Positions 1-6,968 of a DNA stretch of 10,243 nt are shown piece by piece (the stretch's first letter is position 1; each line of letters opens with the position of its first letter). The position numbers were made by a program, and so were the translations under genes. Under the pieces are notes generated by a model. The model was not told where the DNA came from and did not search any database. It worked only from the letters and a program-made list of their open reading frames with translations. The stretch is from positions 1-10,243 of the forward strand of contig JAKAGC010000084.1 of the NCBI GenBank assembly GCA_021817755.1. Direction: 5' to 3'. Source of the DNA: Acidobacteriota bacterium (GTDB lineage: Bacteria > Acidobacteriota > Aminicenantia > UBA2199).

Positions 1-2273
1 TCCGATCTTGAATAGGTATATTTTTCCATGTACTCCGACATATCGATCCGGATTAAACTATTTTCAGAACCATAAAGGACTCGTGCGATTGCAAGTGCAG
101 TTTCTGTTTTTCCCACACCCGTAGGACCGATAAACAAGAATACACCTTCCGGCCTTCCTTTTTTTATATCATAATTCAGCTTCGCTGTCGTGATACAGGC
201 ATGAATCCGGCTCATTGCTTCATCCTGCCCTACGATCTCTTTTTCAAGATTTTCTTTCAAATGTGTTAGCCGGTCATGAAGCGAAAGCGGCATATTGGAT
301 TGAGGCAAATTCAACATATCCGAAACCACTTCCGAAATATCCGAAGCTTTAATCTCATAATCTCTCGAATTTTCTGCCGATAATCGATATCTTACTTTTG
401 CCAGTGCTCGTTCCAGGATTAAAATTGCCGAATCCGGACACCGTTTCTCCCGGATATCCCGTTTTGCACATTCGATTACCTGGTCGATCACATTCCCTGA
501 TACAACGATTTTTTCTTTCAAAAAAATCCGTTCTGAATGGTTTATCAGTATATCACGGACATCTGTTTCCGACATTTCATTTACTGTTACTTTCTGGAAA
601 AATCCCATTAAAACCGTATCTTTCTCGATATTATTTTTATATTCTTCGTAATTTGTAGTTGCAATCACCTGGATGGATTTGTCTCTCAAAAAAGATTTTA
701 ATATATTGATAAAATCAACTGTAGTGGCGCGTGGCGTACCACTGGCAATCATCATGTGAACATCTTCCAGTACCAGGATCGCTTTCTGTCCTTTAAAGTC
801 TGTTAATAACTTCACCACTTTTTCTTCGAATTGCCCACGGTACTTTGAACCTGTTAATAACGAAACATAGTTAATCTCTCTTAAGCGTTTCTCTTTTAAT
901 ACTTCCGGGACTTCGTTATTTAATATTTTCATCCCAAGTAAACGAATGAGAGACGTTTTACCCACTCCGCTGTCTCCAACCAATAAAAGATTTCGGCGAG
1001 TATCCGACAGCATTATTTCGATCATCTGGCGCATCTCTTTTTCTCTCATCAAAAATTTATCATCTGCCTGGATAATGCTGTCCATTATATCGAAAAAATA
1101 TTCGCTTTTATCTTTCGATAATTGTTGCCGGTTTCGTTCAACAGCTTCCCGGACTTTCTTCATCTTTTCCGCTACTTTCTTATCCTGCGTCAATTTCAAT
1201 ACTTTTTCATAGAAATTGAGAGCGACTTCCAGATCTTCTTCTTTATAATAGACATCCCCCATTATTTCATATCCCTCTGCATAGTAGGGATAAAGCATCA
1301 AGAAATTCTGGATCAATTTTTTAACATCCATTGTCCGGTTCAGGTTTACCAGGTTTTTAATTTGCAGCAAGTAAACCAGCGGTAAATCCAATGAATCAAA
1401 AGCCAGGTCTTTCAAAATTGTATAACTCTCCTGGAACTGGTGCTCGTTATAATAATTAAGCGCGCTTTCAATTCGTGGGTATATTTCCAATAAAATACTT
1501 TTCTGATTATTTAATTTATGCTTTAATACATTCGCAGTGGCAAAATCGAAATTGGAAACCGCAAATTCAAAAACCTTCAAATCATATTGCTGATTTTCCA
1601 TAATAAATTGTTGCCCACTTTCCAGGTTTGTATATTCCAGGTAACCATGAGTTTTATTTACATTCGAAAGGAACCAATTTTTTTCTTCCCGGTTCAGTAT
1701 AAACGGCGATATACTAAAACTGATATAACTATTTGAATAGAGCAGTTCATTATTGGCAACATCATCCGTATTAAAAACGTTTTTTATATTTAGTTTTTTA
1801 CTCGGATAGATCGAACCGCTGATTTTTTGATTAAGCATTTTAAAAAGATTTTCAAGCCAGAAGCTGTAATTCTTAAAAGCAGCCGTTTCTGATGCCGGAT
1901 TTGAAATTGCCCTAATACTTTTCACATAATCGATCGTATTGTCGATAATGAAAATAAAAGTATGCCGTTCAGGTCTGGTAAAATTAAATATCCGAGTATC
2001 GAACTGTCCCAAATAAAGGCTTATATGTTTTAACAGTTCGATTGTATCCATTGTGAAAAAAGAATTTTTATCTTCACGGGAAAAGTTTCTTTTTTTGTAA
2101 AGATTCTCTCCTTTTATTAATGTATCCATGGTTAATGCAAGTAAAAGAATTAAATATTCTCCTGTTCGTGCATCAACCACAAGGTTGTTAAAATCACGGT
2201 TCGGGAAAAAATATTCAAGAAATCCGATTAATCTCTTATATTGGTTAAATTCTATCTGCACTTGTTTTTCCAT
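1..2273 (-). CDS. Clp/Hsp100-family double AAA+ ATPase with atypical TPR-like N-terminus (C-terminus beyond window edge)
   Basis: The reading frame starts at ATG 2273 and runs off the left edge after 757 complete residues. An in-frame TAA lies upstream, so this is the first possible ATG. Residues 1-430 do not show the usual double-repeat Clp N-domain; about 265-375 look TPR-like (for example GYEIMGDVYYKEEDLEVALN). Ring D1 has Walker A GDSGVGKT (433-440), a pore loop YRGQFEEK (Y478) and a Walker B region reading LVLEDVH (503-506), followed by sensor ATT. Ring D2 starts near VGQDEA (about 680), with Walker A GPTGVGKT (716-723) and RIDMSEYMEKY. The Walker lysines (K439, K722) are 283 residues apart, as in ClpA and unlike ClpB, so the ClpB middle coiled coil is absent. 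D1 has VLMGFFQ where family members have an arginine-finger ALERRFQ. Known family role: ATP-driven unfolding or remodelling of protein substrates in the cytosol. The substrate, and whether it docks a ClpP peptidase, cannot be told because the relevant D2 loop is outside the window. Confidence 0.93.
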   Translation of the reverse strand, partial: MEKQVQIEFNQYKRLIGFLEYFFPNRDFNNLVVDARTGEYLILLLALTMDTLIKGENLYKKRNFSREDKNSFFTMDTIELLKHISLYLGQFDTRIFNFTRPERHTFIFIIDNTIDYVKSIRAISNPASETAAFKNYSFWLENLFKMLNQKISGSIYPSKKLNIKNVFNTDDVANNELLYSNSYISFSISPFILNREEKNWFLSNVNKTHGYLEYTNLESGQQFIMENQQYDLKVFEFAVSNFDFATANVLKHKLNNQKSILLEIYPRIESALNYYNEHQFQESYTILKDLAFDSLDLPLVYLLQIKNLVNLNRTMDVKKLIQNFLMLYPYYAEGYEIMGDVYYKEEDLEVALNFYEKVLKLTQDKKVAEKMKKVREAVERNRQQLSKDKSEYFFDIMDSIIQADDKFLMREKEMRQMIEIMLSDTRRNLLLVGDSGVGKTSLIRLLGMKILNNEVPEVLKEKRLREINYVSLLTGSKYRGQFEEKVVKLLTDFKGQKAILVLEDVHMMIASGTPRATTVDFINILKSFLRDKSIQVIATTNYEEYKNNIEKDTVLMGFFQKVTVNEMSETDVRDILINHSERIFLKEKIVVSGNVIDQVIECAKRDIREKRCPDSAILILERALAKVRYRLSAENSRDYEIKASDISEVVSDMLNLPQSNMPLSLHDRLTHLKENLEKEIVGQDEAMSRIHACITTAKLNYDIKKGRPEGVFLFIGPTGVGKTETALAIARVLYGSENSLIRIDMSEYMEKYTYSRS

Positions 2274-2288
2274 GTATTTTCGTTTGTA

Positions 2289-2296
2289 CTCCTTTT
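2289..2296 (-). promoter_or_regulatory. Shine-Dalgarno site of the AAA+ gene
   Basis: The minus strand reads AAAAGGAG here. It lies 15 nt before the ATG at 2273, longer than the usual 5-10 nt, but there is no other start codon in the gap. It also lies almost at the predicted transcript start. Confidence 0.6.
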
Positions 2297-2299
2297 AAA

Positions 2300-2328
2300 A
2301 GTATATCGTCTTAACCTGAATTTGTCAA
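2300..2328 (-). promoter_or_regulatory. sigma70-type promoter of the AAA+ gene
   Basis: The minus strand has TTGACA (2323-2328), a 17-bp spacer and TATACT (2300-2305): a perfect -35 and a five-of-six -10 at ideal spacing. Transcription should start near 2293, giving a leader of about 20 nt that begins at the ribosome-binding site. Confidence 0.8.
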
Positions 2329-2339
2329 TTTTAAATTGA
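2325..2339. promoter_or_regulatory. 15-bp palindrome joining the two divergent -35 boxes; possible operator
   Basis: TCAATTT-T-AAATTGA is a perfect inverted repeat with 7-bp arms and one central base. Its outer ends are parts of the opposing -35 elements, so some symmetry follows from the promoters facing away from each other. The matching AATTT/AAATT core is extra. A dimeric regulator bound here would cover both promoters. No regulator gene is visible nearby, so the operator reading is an inference. Confidence 0.35.
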
Positions 2340-2364
2340 TTTTTTCGCATATGTTTGGTATACT
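2336..2364 (+). promoter_or_regulatory. sigma70-type promoter of the solenoid-kinase gene
   Basis: TTGATT (2336-2341), a 17-bp spacer and TATACT (2359-2364) match the sigma70 consensus at four of six and five of six positions. The expected transcript start is about 2371, only about six bases before the ATG at 2377. The leader would therefore be too short to hold a ribosome-binding site. Confidence 0.7.
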
Positions 2365-2376
2365 GTTCTGGTAAAA

Positions 2377-4734
2377 ATGGATACGATCTTTCAGTTTCTT
2401 AACGAATATCCTGTTTTGAAAATTGCCGCCGTACTTCTGGGCATTTTTATACTTTTAAAAATAGTACTCGAAATCCTCAAAGTTGCCAAAGTTATCAACC
2501 TCGAAGACAAAAACCTTTTTGAAGCGCTTTACTCCATTATGTTCAAGCGTTCGTACCAACTTCGGAAAGCCAAAAAAGCCGCTTCTCACGGAAATTATTT
2601 TGAATCCGGGAAATTATACGAGGAGATTGGTGAGTACAAACTCGCTTTAAAAACCTATGAAACCGGCGAACAATGGAATGAGATGGGCGAACTCTATGAA
2701 AAACTCAATATGCAGAGTGAAGCCATAGAAATTTATAAAAAAAGTGGAAATTTTGAAAAACTCATTCAATTGTACTTGAAGAGAAAAAACATCGACGCTG
2801 CCGGTGTCATTATGGAAGATAATAACCGCTTCCAGGAAGCCGCTGAATTGTATTACACTAACGGCAGGTTTGAGAAAGCTGCCCAGATATTTGCTAAAAA
2901 AGGATTTTACAGAAAAGCCGCCTATATTTATGAAAAAGCAGGCAATTTTAAAATGGCAGCAGAGAATTTTGAGAAATGGTTTCTTAATAATGTCGACACA
3001 GTTGTCGGTTATCAAGGTTCCGCAGAACTCGATGCCGATCTTTTTAAAGCAGTTGATCTTTATACCAGAATCGGTGAACAAGACCGGGCTTATGAACTAC
3101 TTCTCAAGTACAAAAAACATGAGAAAGCCGCTGAAATGGCTTTAAGAATGGGTAAGGACCAGGAAGCTGCCAAGCTGTATGAACAAGCTCAGATGCCTTC
3201 CAAAGCTGCCGCAATTTATGAAAAACTCGGTAATAATAAAATCGCTTACCTTCTCAGAGGTGAAGATGCATTTGCCAGAGGCGAAACCATTGCTGCTGCC
3301 GAATGGTTCCTCAAAGGACAAGATCATATACGCGCTGCTGAGCTTTTTGAGTGGGAGAAAAAATACGAAAAAGCAGCCCACTGCTTTTTTATGTGCCAGA
3401 ACTACCAATCTGCTGCCGACAATTACTTCAAAGCCGGAAATGAAGAAGAAGCTGCCAAAATGTACGAACTTGCACAGGAATGGAAAGCAGCCGCAGAAAT
3501 CTTAATCAAATTCAAACGCTTCTCCAAAGCAGGTGAATTGTACGAAAAAGCAGAAGATTTTTTTAACGCCGGACAATGCTTTCTTAAGATTGAAGACGAT
3601 AAACGTGCCCTAATTAATTTCCAGAAAGTCCCTCCCGACTCCCCGGATTATTCTAAAGCGATTCCTTACGAAGCGTCTATCTTTATAAAAAATCGCAAAC
3701 CCCACCTCGTTATTGAAAAAATTGGAAAATTAATAGAAAACCAACCCATTACTCCTCAAAATATAGAATGGTTTTACGTACTCGGTGACGCCCACGAAAA
3801 TGCAGGCAATTTCCGCGAAGCATTTAATACATTTCAGAAAATCCAGGCCACAGATTTCAACTTTAAAGATATCCAGCAAAAAACCAAGGAAGCCGAAGCT
3901 CTCATTAAGAAATATAAAGAAATGGAACTTGTCGCCGACAATAAATCCCAGGAACGGTATAAAATAATCGAAAAAGCCGGCGAAGGCGGTATGGGTGTCG
4001 TTTACAAAGCTGAAGATACGGTTCTAAAACGTATCGTTGCTCTTAAAATACTCAATAGCAATTTGATTAAAGATAAACGCAGCCTCGAACGGTTTCTCAC
4101 TGAAGCACGTTCCACAGCCTCATTATCTCATTCCAATATTGTCACAGTATACGATGTCGGACAAATCAAAGAAGATTATTTTATTTCTATGGAGTTTGTG
4201 GAAGGCGAAAACTTTATGGAAATCATTCGAAGGAAAAAACCCTTTACCATTCCACAGGTTTTATTTATTGCAATCAAACTACTCAAAGCCCTTGATTATT
4301 CTCATAAAAAAGGCATTATTCATCGTGATATCAAACCTCATAATATCATGATTACCCGTCAGAAAGAAATTAAAATTATGGACTTTGGTCTTGCTGTTAT
4401 TCGTGGAGAAAGTAAGAAGGGAGAAACAGGTGTAATCACTGGTACTCCTTATTATATGTCTCCTGAACAAATCCAGGGTCTTCCTATAGATCATCGCACC
4501 GATATTTACTCTTCCGGTGCCTCTCTTTTTCATTTAATCACCGGGCGTGTTCCTTTCAAAGGAGAGAACATCTTTTATCAGCACATGTTCGAACCCGTTC
4601 CTGACATTACTAAAATAAGAAAGGATGTCCCCCAAAAGCTTTCCGATATCATAGCAAAGTGTATGGAAAAGAAACGGGAAAACCGTTACCAGAGTGCACA
4701 GGAAATTTTAAACGAAATACGCTTAGTTACTTAA
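2377..4734 (+). CDS. Membrane-anchored helical-repeat (TPR-like) serine/threonine protein kinase
   Basis: The 785-residue protein has one hydrophobic helix near the N-terminus (about 13-36), two long arrays of a 13-residue helical repeat (72-201 and 233-418), a more ordinary TPR-like linker (about 460-525) and a C-terminal Hanks-type kinase domain (about 528-785). All catalytic elements are present: glycine loop GEGGMGVVYKA (535-545), VALKI lysine K557, HRDIKPHN (649-656), DFG (669-671) and GTPYYMSPEQ. An active Ser/Thr kinase is therefore expected. This order is reversed from the common bacterial layout, where the cytosolic kinase precedes the membrane helix. Here a single N-terminal anchor is followed by solenoid and kinase, probably all on the cytoplasmic face. 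The ATG at 2377 is supported by the anchor helix right after it and by the promoter just upstream, although no Shine-Dalgarno sequence is present. The gene diverges from the AAA+ gene and is followed after 35 bp by the acyl-CoA dehydrogenase. Its substrates are unknown; proteins recruited by the repeats are an obvious guess. Confidence 0.95.
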   Translation: MDTIFQFLNEYPVLKIAAVLLGIFILLKIVLEILKVAKVINLEDKNLFEALYSIMFKRSYQLRKAKKAASHGNYFESGKLYEEIGEYKLALKTYETGEQWNEMGELYEKLNMQSEAIEIYKKSGNFEKLIQLYLKRKNIDAAGVIMEDNNRFQEAAELYYTNGRFEKAAQIFAKKGFYRKAAYIYEKAGNFKMAAENFEKWFLNNVDTVVGYQGSAELDADLFKAVDLYTRIGEQDRAYELLLKYKKHEKAAEMALRMGKDQEAAKLYEQAQMPSKAAAIYEKLGNNKIAYLLRGEDAFARGETIAAAEWFLKGQDHIRAAELFEWEKKYEKAAHCFFMCQNYQSAADNYFKAGNEEEAAKMYELAQEWKAAAEILIKFKRFSKAGELYEKAEDFFNAGQCFLKIEDDKRALINFQKVPPDSPDYSKAIPYEASIFIKNRKPHLVIEKIGKLIENQPITPQNIEWFYVLGDAHENAGNFREAFNTFQKIQATDFNFKDIQQKTKEAEALIKKYKEMELVADNKSQERYKIIEKAGEGGMGVVYKAEDTVLKRIVALKILNSNLIKDKRSLERFLTEARSTASLSHSNIVTVYDVGQIKEDYFISMEFVEGENFMEIIRRKKPFTIPQVLFIAIKLLKALDYSHKKGIIHRDIKPHNIMITRQKEIKIMDFGLAVIRGESKKGETGVITGTPYYMSPEQIQGLPIDHRTDIYSSGASLFHLITGRVPFKGENIFYQHMFEPVPDITKIRKDVPQKLSDIIAKCMEKKRENRYQSAQEILNEIRLVT
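2590..2979 (+). repeat. First 13-residue (39-nt) repeat array of the kinase, 10 units
   Basis: Residues 72-201 divide without gaps into ten units of exactly 13 residues, such as GRFEKAAQIFAKK, GFYRKAAYIYEKA and GNFKMAAENFEKW. The approximate consensus is G-N-[FY]-x-[EK]-A-A-x-[LI]-[YF]-x-K-x. Each unit reads as one short helix plus a three-residue turn, unlike the 34-residue period of canonical TPRs. The repeat is at protein level; the DNA copies have diverged. Confidence 0.85.
3073..3630 (+). repeat. Second 13-residue repeat array of the kinase, 13 units plus one 17-residue unit
   Basis: Residues 233-418 continue the same 13-residue pattern: four units, one aberrant 17-residue unit (285-301), then nine units. 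Examples are GKDQEAAKLYEQA, QNYQSAADNYFKA and KRFSKAGELYEKA. A non-repeat segment (about 202-232) separates it from the first array. The 17-residue unit may form a kink or a longer helix in the solenoid. Confidence 0.85.
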
Positions 4735-4756
4735 CAAATAAATGAATAAAAAATAT

Positions 4757-4764
4757 AAGGAGAG
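4757..4764 (+). promoter_or_regulatory. Strong Shine-Dalgarno site of the acyl-CoA dehydrogenase
   Basis: AAGGAGAG ends five bases before the ATG at 4770 and fixes that start. It is the best ribosome-binding site on the plus strand of this window, which suggests high translation of the enzyme even if it is cotranscribed with the kinase. Confidence 0.8.
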
Positions 4765-4769
4765 TCAGA

Positions 4770-5924
4770 ATGGATTTTTCATTGACTGAACAACAATCAG
4801 AGTTGAAGAGCTTAACTCATCAGTTTGCAATGAATGAGATGAGACCTGTAGCCGGTAAATATGATGAGGAGAATGAATTCCCCTTTGAAGTAATGCAAAA
4901 AGCATTTGAAATAGGGTTTCTTACATCCGGTATCCCAATGGAATATGGTGGAACCGGTTTTTCCAATCTTGATAATGCCGTAGTTTGCGAAGAGTTATCC
5001 TGGGGATGCGCCGGTATGTTTACATCCATGATGGCAAACACTCTCGCCACCACCCCTATTGTTTTATTTGGTTCCGAAGAACAAAAACAAGAGTATCTCG
5101 CCCCTCTCACCAAAGAGATGAGCTTCGCTTGCTTCGGGTTGACCGAACGTGAAGCCGGGTCCGACAATTCAATGATAAAAACAACAGCCGTAAAAAAAGA
5201 TGATTATTACATCTTGAATGGTTCCAAAACCTTTATCACAAACGCTGGAGTCGCCAAACTCGGTACGATTTTCGCTTCAACCGATCCTTCTCGTGGCGCC
5301 CGTGGAATTTCTGCGTTTATCGTTCCCATGAATACACCTGGAATCACAATTGGAAAGCATGAAAACAAAATGGGTCACCGCGCTTCCAATACCTGTGAAA
5401 TTTATTTTGATGAAGTAAAAATTCCTGCCAAAAATATATTAAAACGTGAAGGTTTCGGATTTATCGTTGCCATGAAAACCCTCGATTATGCACGTCCTTC
5501 TGTTGGAGCTGGTGCTCTCGGTACTGCAAGAGCTGCTTATGAAGAAGCTCTCAAATATGCCCAGAACCGTGTACAATTTGGAAAACCCATCGCTTCATTC
5601 CAGTACAATGCCTTTAAACTCGCTGAAATGGCAATGGAAGTCGACGCCGCACGTTTAATGGTTTATCGTTCCGCCTGGATGCTCGATAATAATCTCAAAG
5701 CCTCTAAAGAATCCGCTATGGCAAAAATCATGGCTACCGATGTTGCTATGAAAGTAACTACCGATGCCGTACAAATGCTCGGCGGATATGGTTACATGAA
5801 GGAATACCCCGTTGAAAAGATGATGCGCGATGCCAAACTCTTCCAGATTTATGAAGGAACAAACGAAATCCAGAAACACGTTATTTCTCTTGAAATCCTT
5901 GGTAACCTTAAAAATATCGGATAA
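4770..5924 (+). CDS. Acyl-CoA dehydrogenase, short-chain/butyryl-CoA type
   Basis: This 384-residue FAD enzyme has the usual length and all three domains: the N-terminal helical domain (about 5-115), the middle beta domain with the flavin/substrate motif FGLTEREAGSD (122-132), and the C-terminal helical domain (about 228-380). RVQFGKPI (267-274) and the C-terminal IYEGTNEIQ are typical; E362 sits where short-chain enzymes carry their catalytic base. The family forms a trans-2,3 double bond in acyl-CoA and passes electrons to electron-transfer flavoprotein; in anaerobes related enzymes also run the reverse, crotonyl-CoA reducing reaction. No ETF, thiolase or hydratase gene is in the window, so the pathway and chain length cannot be fixed. 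No promoter is apparent in the 35 bp after the kinase gene, so cotranscription with it is likely. Confidence 0.96.
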   Translation: MDFSLTEQQSELKSLTHQFAMNEMRPVAGKYDEENEFPFEVMQKAFEIGFLTSGIPMEYGGTGFSNLDNAVVCEELSWGCAGMFTSMMANTLATTPIVLFGSEEQKQEYLAPLTKEMSFACFGLTEREAGSDNSMIKTTAVKKDDYYILNGSKTFITNAGVAKLGTIFASTDPSRGARGISAFIVPMNTPGITIGKHENKMGHRASNTCEIYFDEVKIPAKNILKREGFGFIVAMKTLDYARPSVGAGALGTARAAYEEALKYAQNRVQFGKPIASFQYNAFKLAEMAMEVDAARLMVYRSAWMLDNNLKASKESAMAKIMATDVAMKVTTDAVQMLGGYGYMKEYPVEKMMRDAKLFQIYEGTNEIQKHVISLEILGNLKNIG

Positions 5925-5938
5925 TTAGATTTTTATCC
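5919..5938 (+). other. Weak hairpin over the acyl-CoA dehydrogenase stop codon
   Basis: GGATAA and TTATCC form a 6-bp stem around an 8-nt loop, with the stop codon TAA inside the left arm. The stem is AT-rich and there is no clean T run afterwards, so it is at best a weak terminator or an mRNA 3'-end stabiliser. Confidence 0.25.
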
Positions 5939-5957
5939 TTATTCCATACAAATTAAA

Positions 5958-6248
5958 ATGTATGTTATCGCACGGTTAATTCGATTAGTAATTATTATAA
6001 TAGTTATTTATATCTTATACCGTGTGTTGTGGAAAGGCGATTGGTTCCCGTCTCTTTTCGGTAATAAAGAAAAAGAAGACAGGAACCAGCCCCCCTCTTC
6101 TCTCCCAGTCGAAGAAATGAAAAGGGACCCTGTCTGTGGCACTTTTCTTCCTGAAAAGCAAGCCATTAAATTGAAAAAGCGTGGGCAAACCCATTATTTC
6201 TGTTCCGAACAGTGCAAAAAAAAATTCGTCGAGACTCCACGTCAATAA
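5958..6248 (+). CDS. Small membrane-anchored YHS/TRASH-like metal-binding protein
   Basis: The 96-residue protein has one N-terminal membrane helix (about 5-24, very rich in Ile/Val), a charged and proline-containing linker (about 35-55) and a compact C-terminal module beginning DPVCGTFL. The cysteines C60, C82 and C86 are spaced C-x21-C-x3-C (HYFCSEQC), the pattern of the YHS/TRASH zinc-finger-like domains found in heavy-metal sensors, copper ATPases and small PP0621-type membrane proteins. Binding of a transition metal by the three cysteines, perhaps with H79, is an inference from that family. There is no visible ribosome-binding site before ATG 5958. It lies 33 bp after the acyl-CoA dehydrogenase and may be cotranscribed with it; no functional link is evident. 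Confidence 0.82.
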   Translation: MYVIARLIRLVIIIIVIYILYRVLWKGDWFPSLFGNKEKEDRNQPPSSLPVEEMKRDPVCGTFLPEKQAIKLKKRGQTHYFCSEQCKKKFVETPRQ

Positions 6249-6263
6249 CCGTTTTAAACGGTT
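6247..6263 (+). terminator. Inverted repeat at the end of the YHS-like gene; weak terminator candidate
   Basis: AACCGTTT-T-AAACGGTT is a perfect inverted repeat. As RNA it gives a 7-bp stem with a TTA loop and starts in the stop codon. A pyrimidine-rich stretch follows (CCCCTTCCTTTT) but not a true T run, so factor-independent termination would be inefficient. It could also be a protein-binding site for the promoter just downstream. Confidence 0.35.
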
Positions 6264-6279
6264 CCCCTTCCTTTTGATG

Positions 6280-6308
6280 TTGACTTATCCACTCGTTTAT
6301 GGTACTTT
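6280..6308 (+). promoter_or_regulatory. Possible promoter of the methyltransferase-glycosyltransferase-YciB/Nudix group
   Basis: TTGACT (6280-6285) is a five-of-six -35 box. A 17-bp spacer leads to TACTTT (6303-6308), only three of six for the -10. The position, in the 99-bp gap after a hairpin and before the first gene of the group, supports it more than the -10 does. Confidence 0.4.
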
Positions 6309-6347
6309 CTACAGTTTTAAGATAATTTCTTTTCCCGGAGATGCTAA

Positions 6348-6968
6348 ATGAAGTCTATCTTTTTCAGATATCCCTCTTTATACGATATAGGGATTCGGTT
6401 CCTCTATTTTGACGGCTTGAAAATTCTTAAGGATATTATCGGACCTAAGAAATCTGTTTTTGAACCTGCTTGCGGTTTTGGAAGAATGAAACGATACCTC
6501 TATCCCGATTGTAATTACTCCGGTATCGATCTTAACGAAGAGTTTATCCGTTATGGCCAGAAGCGTAATCTCGATATTCAATTGGGTAATATTTTAGACA
6601 GTTCCCGGTATCGATCAGTCGATACCGTTCTTCTTTGTGATATCCTCCATCATCTTAAGTATAAGGATATTCTTGAACTCCTCTCTATTGCCGTTCGTTT
6701 CGCCAAAGAAAAAATTGTCATAATTGAGCCCACATTCGTTAAAATCGCCTCTAAAAACAATTGGTTATCCCGTTTTGTGGGAAAAATTATGGCCACTTTG
6801 GATGCAGATGGGTTAAACGAAATCGAGCATTGGATGTCTCGGAAAGAATACGATTCCCTCTTTCAAACTCTTAAAGATTCCAATCATATTGAACGCATGA
6901 ATATTCGCAACTATCGAAACCATGATTTCGTGGAGATGTATATTAATGGTTATGCCCAAAAGGCATGA
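6348..6968 (+). CDS. Class I SAM-dependent methyltransferase
   Basis: The 206-residue protein carries a Rossmann-type methyltransferase core. Motif I is FEPACGFGR (38-46); the acidic residue ending strand 2 is D61 in YSGIDLNEEF; motif III-like GNIL lies at 80-83; DTVLLCDILHHL (92-103) is the post-motif strand and helix; and IVIIEP (123-128) follows. This is the arrangement of small-molecule and lipid-type methyltransferases; the FEPACGxGR form suggests a stand-alone enzyme of broad type. GGAG (6337-6340) lies seven bases before the ATG. The substrate is unknown. Because it precedes a family-2 glycosyltransferase by 15 bp, a role in modifying a sugar or lipid-linked intermediate is a reasonable inference, not a demonstrated one. 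Confidence 0.88.
   Translation: MKSIFFRYPSLYDIGIRFLYFDGLKILKDIIGPKKSVFEPACGFGRMKRYLYPDCNYSGIDLNEEFIRYGQKRNLDIQLGNILDSSRYRSVDTVLLCDILHHLKYKDILELLSIAVRFAKEKIVIIEPTFVKIASKNNWLSRFVGKIMATLDADGLNEIEHWMSRKEYDSLFQTLKDSNHIERMNIRNYRNHDFVEMYINGYAQKA

Noticed and set aside
398..1385. Open frames of 86-88 codons on the plus strand
   Set aside because: They lie opposite the AAA+ gene, whose minus-strand frame carries continuous Clp motifs; the plus-strand translations show no domain and have no ribosome-binding site.
1..2273. Annotation as ClpB disaggregase
   Set aside because: The Walker A lysines are 283 residues apart, too close to hold the ClpB middle coiled coil, and the ClpB-type N-domain is not seen.
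2647..3505. Several overlapping frames of 88-144 codons on both strands within the repeat arrays
   Set aside because: The repeated codon pattern of the 13-residue units keeps other frames free of stops; none has independent motifs.
6341..6350. ATG at 6341 as an alternative start for the methyltransferase
   Set aside because: It is in a different frame (seven bases from ATG 6348) and directly abuts the GGAG site, too close for initiation.
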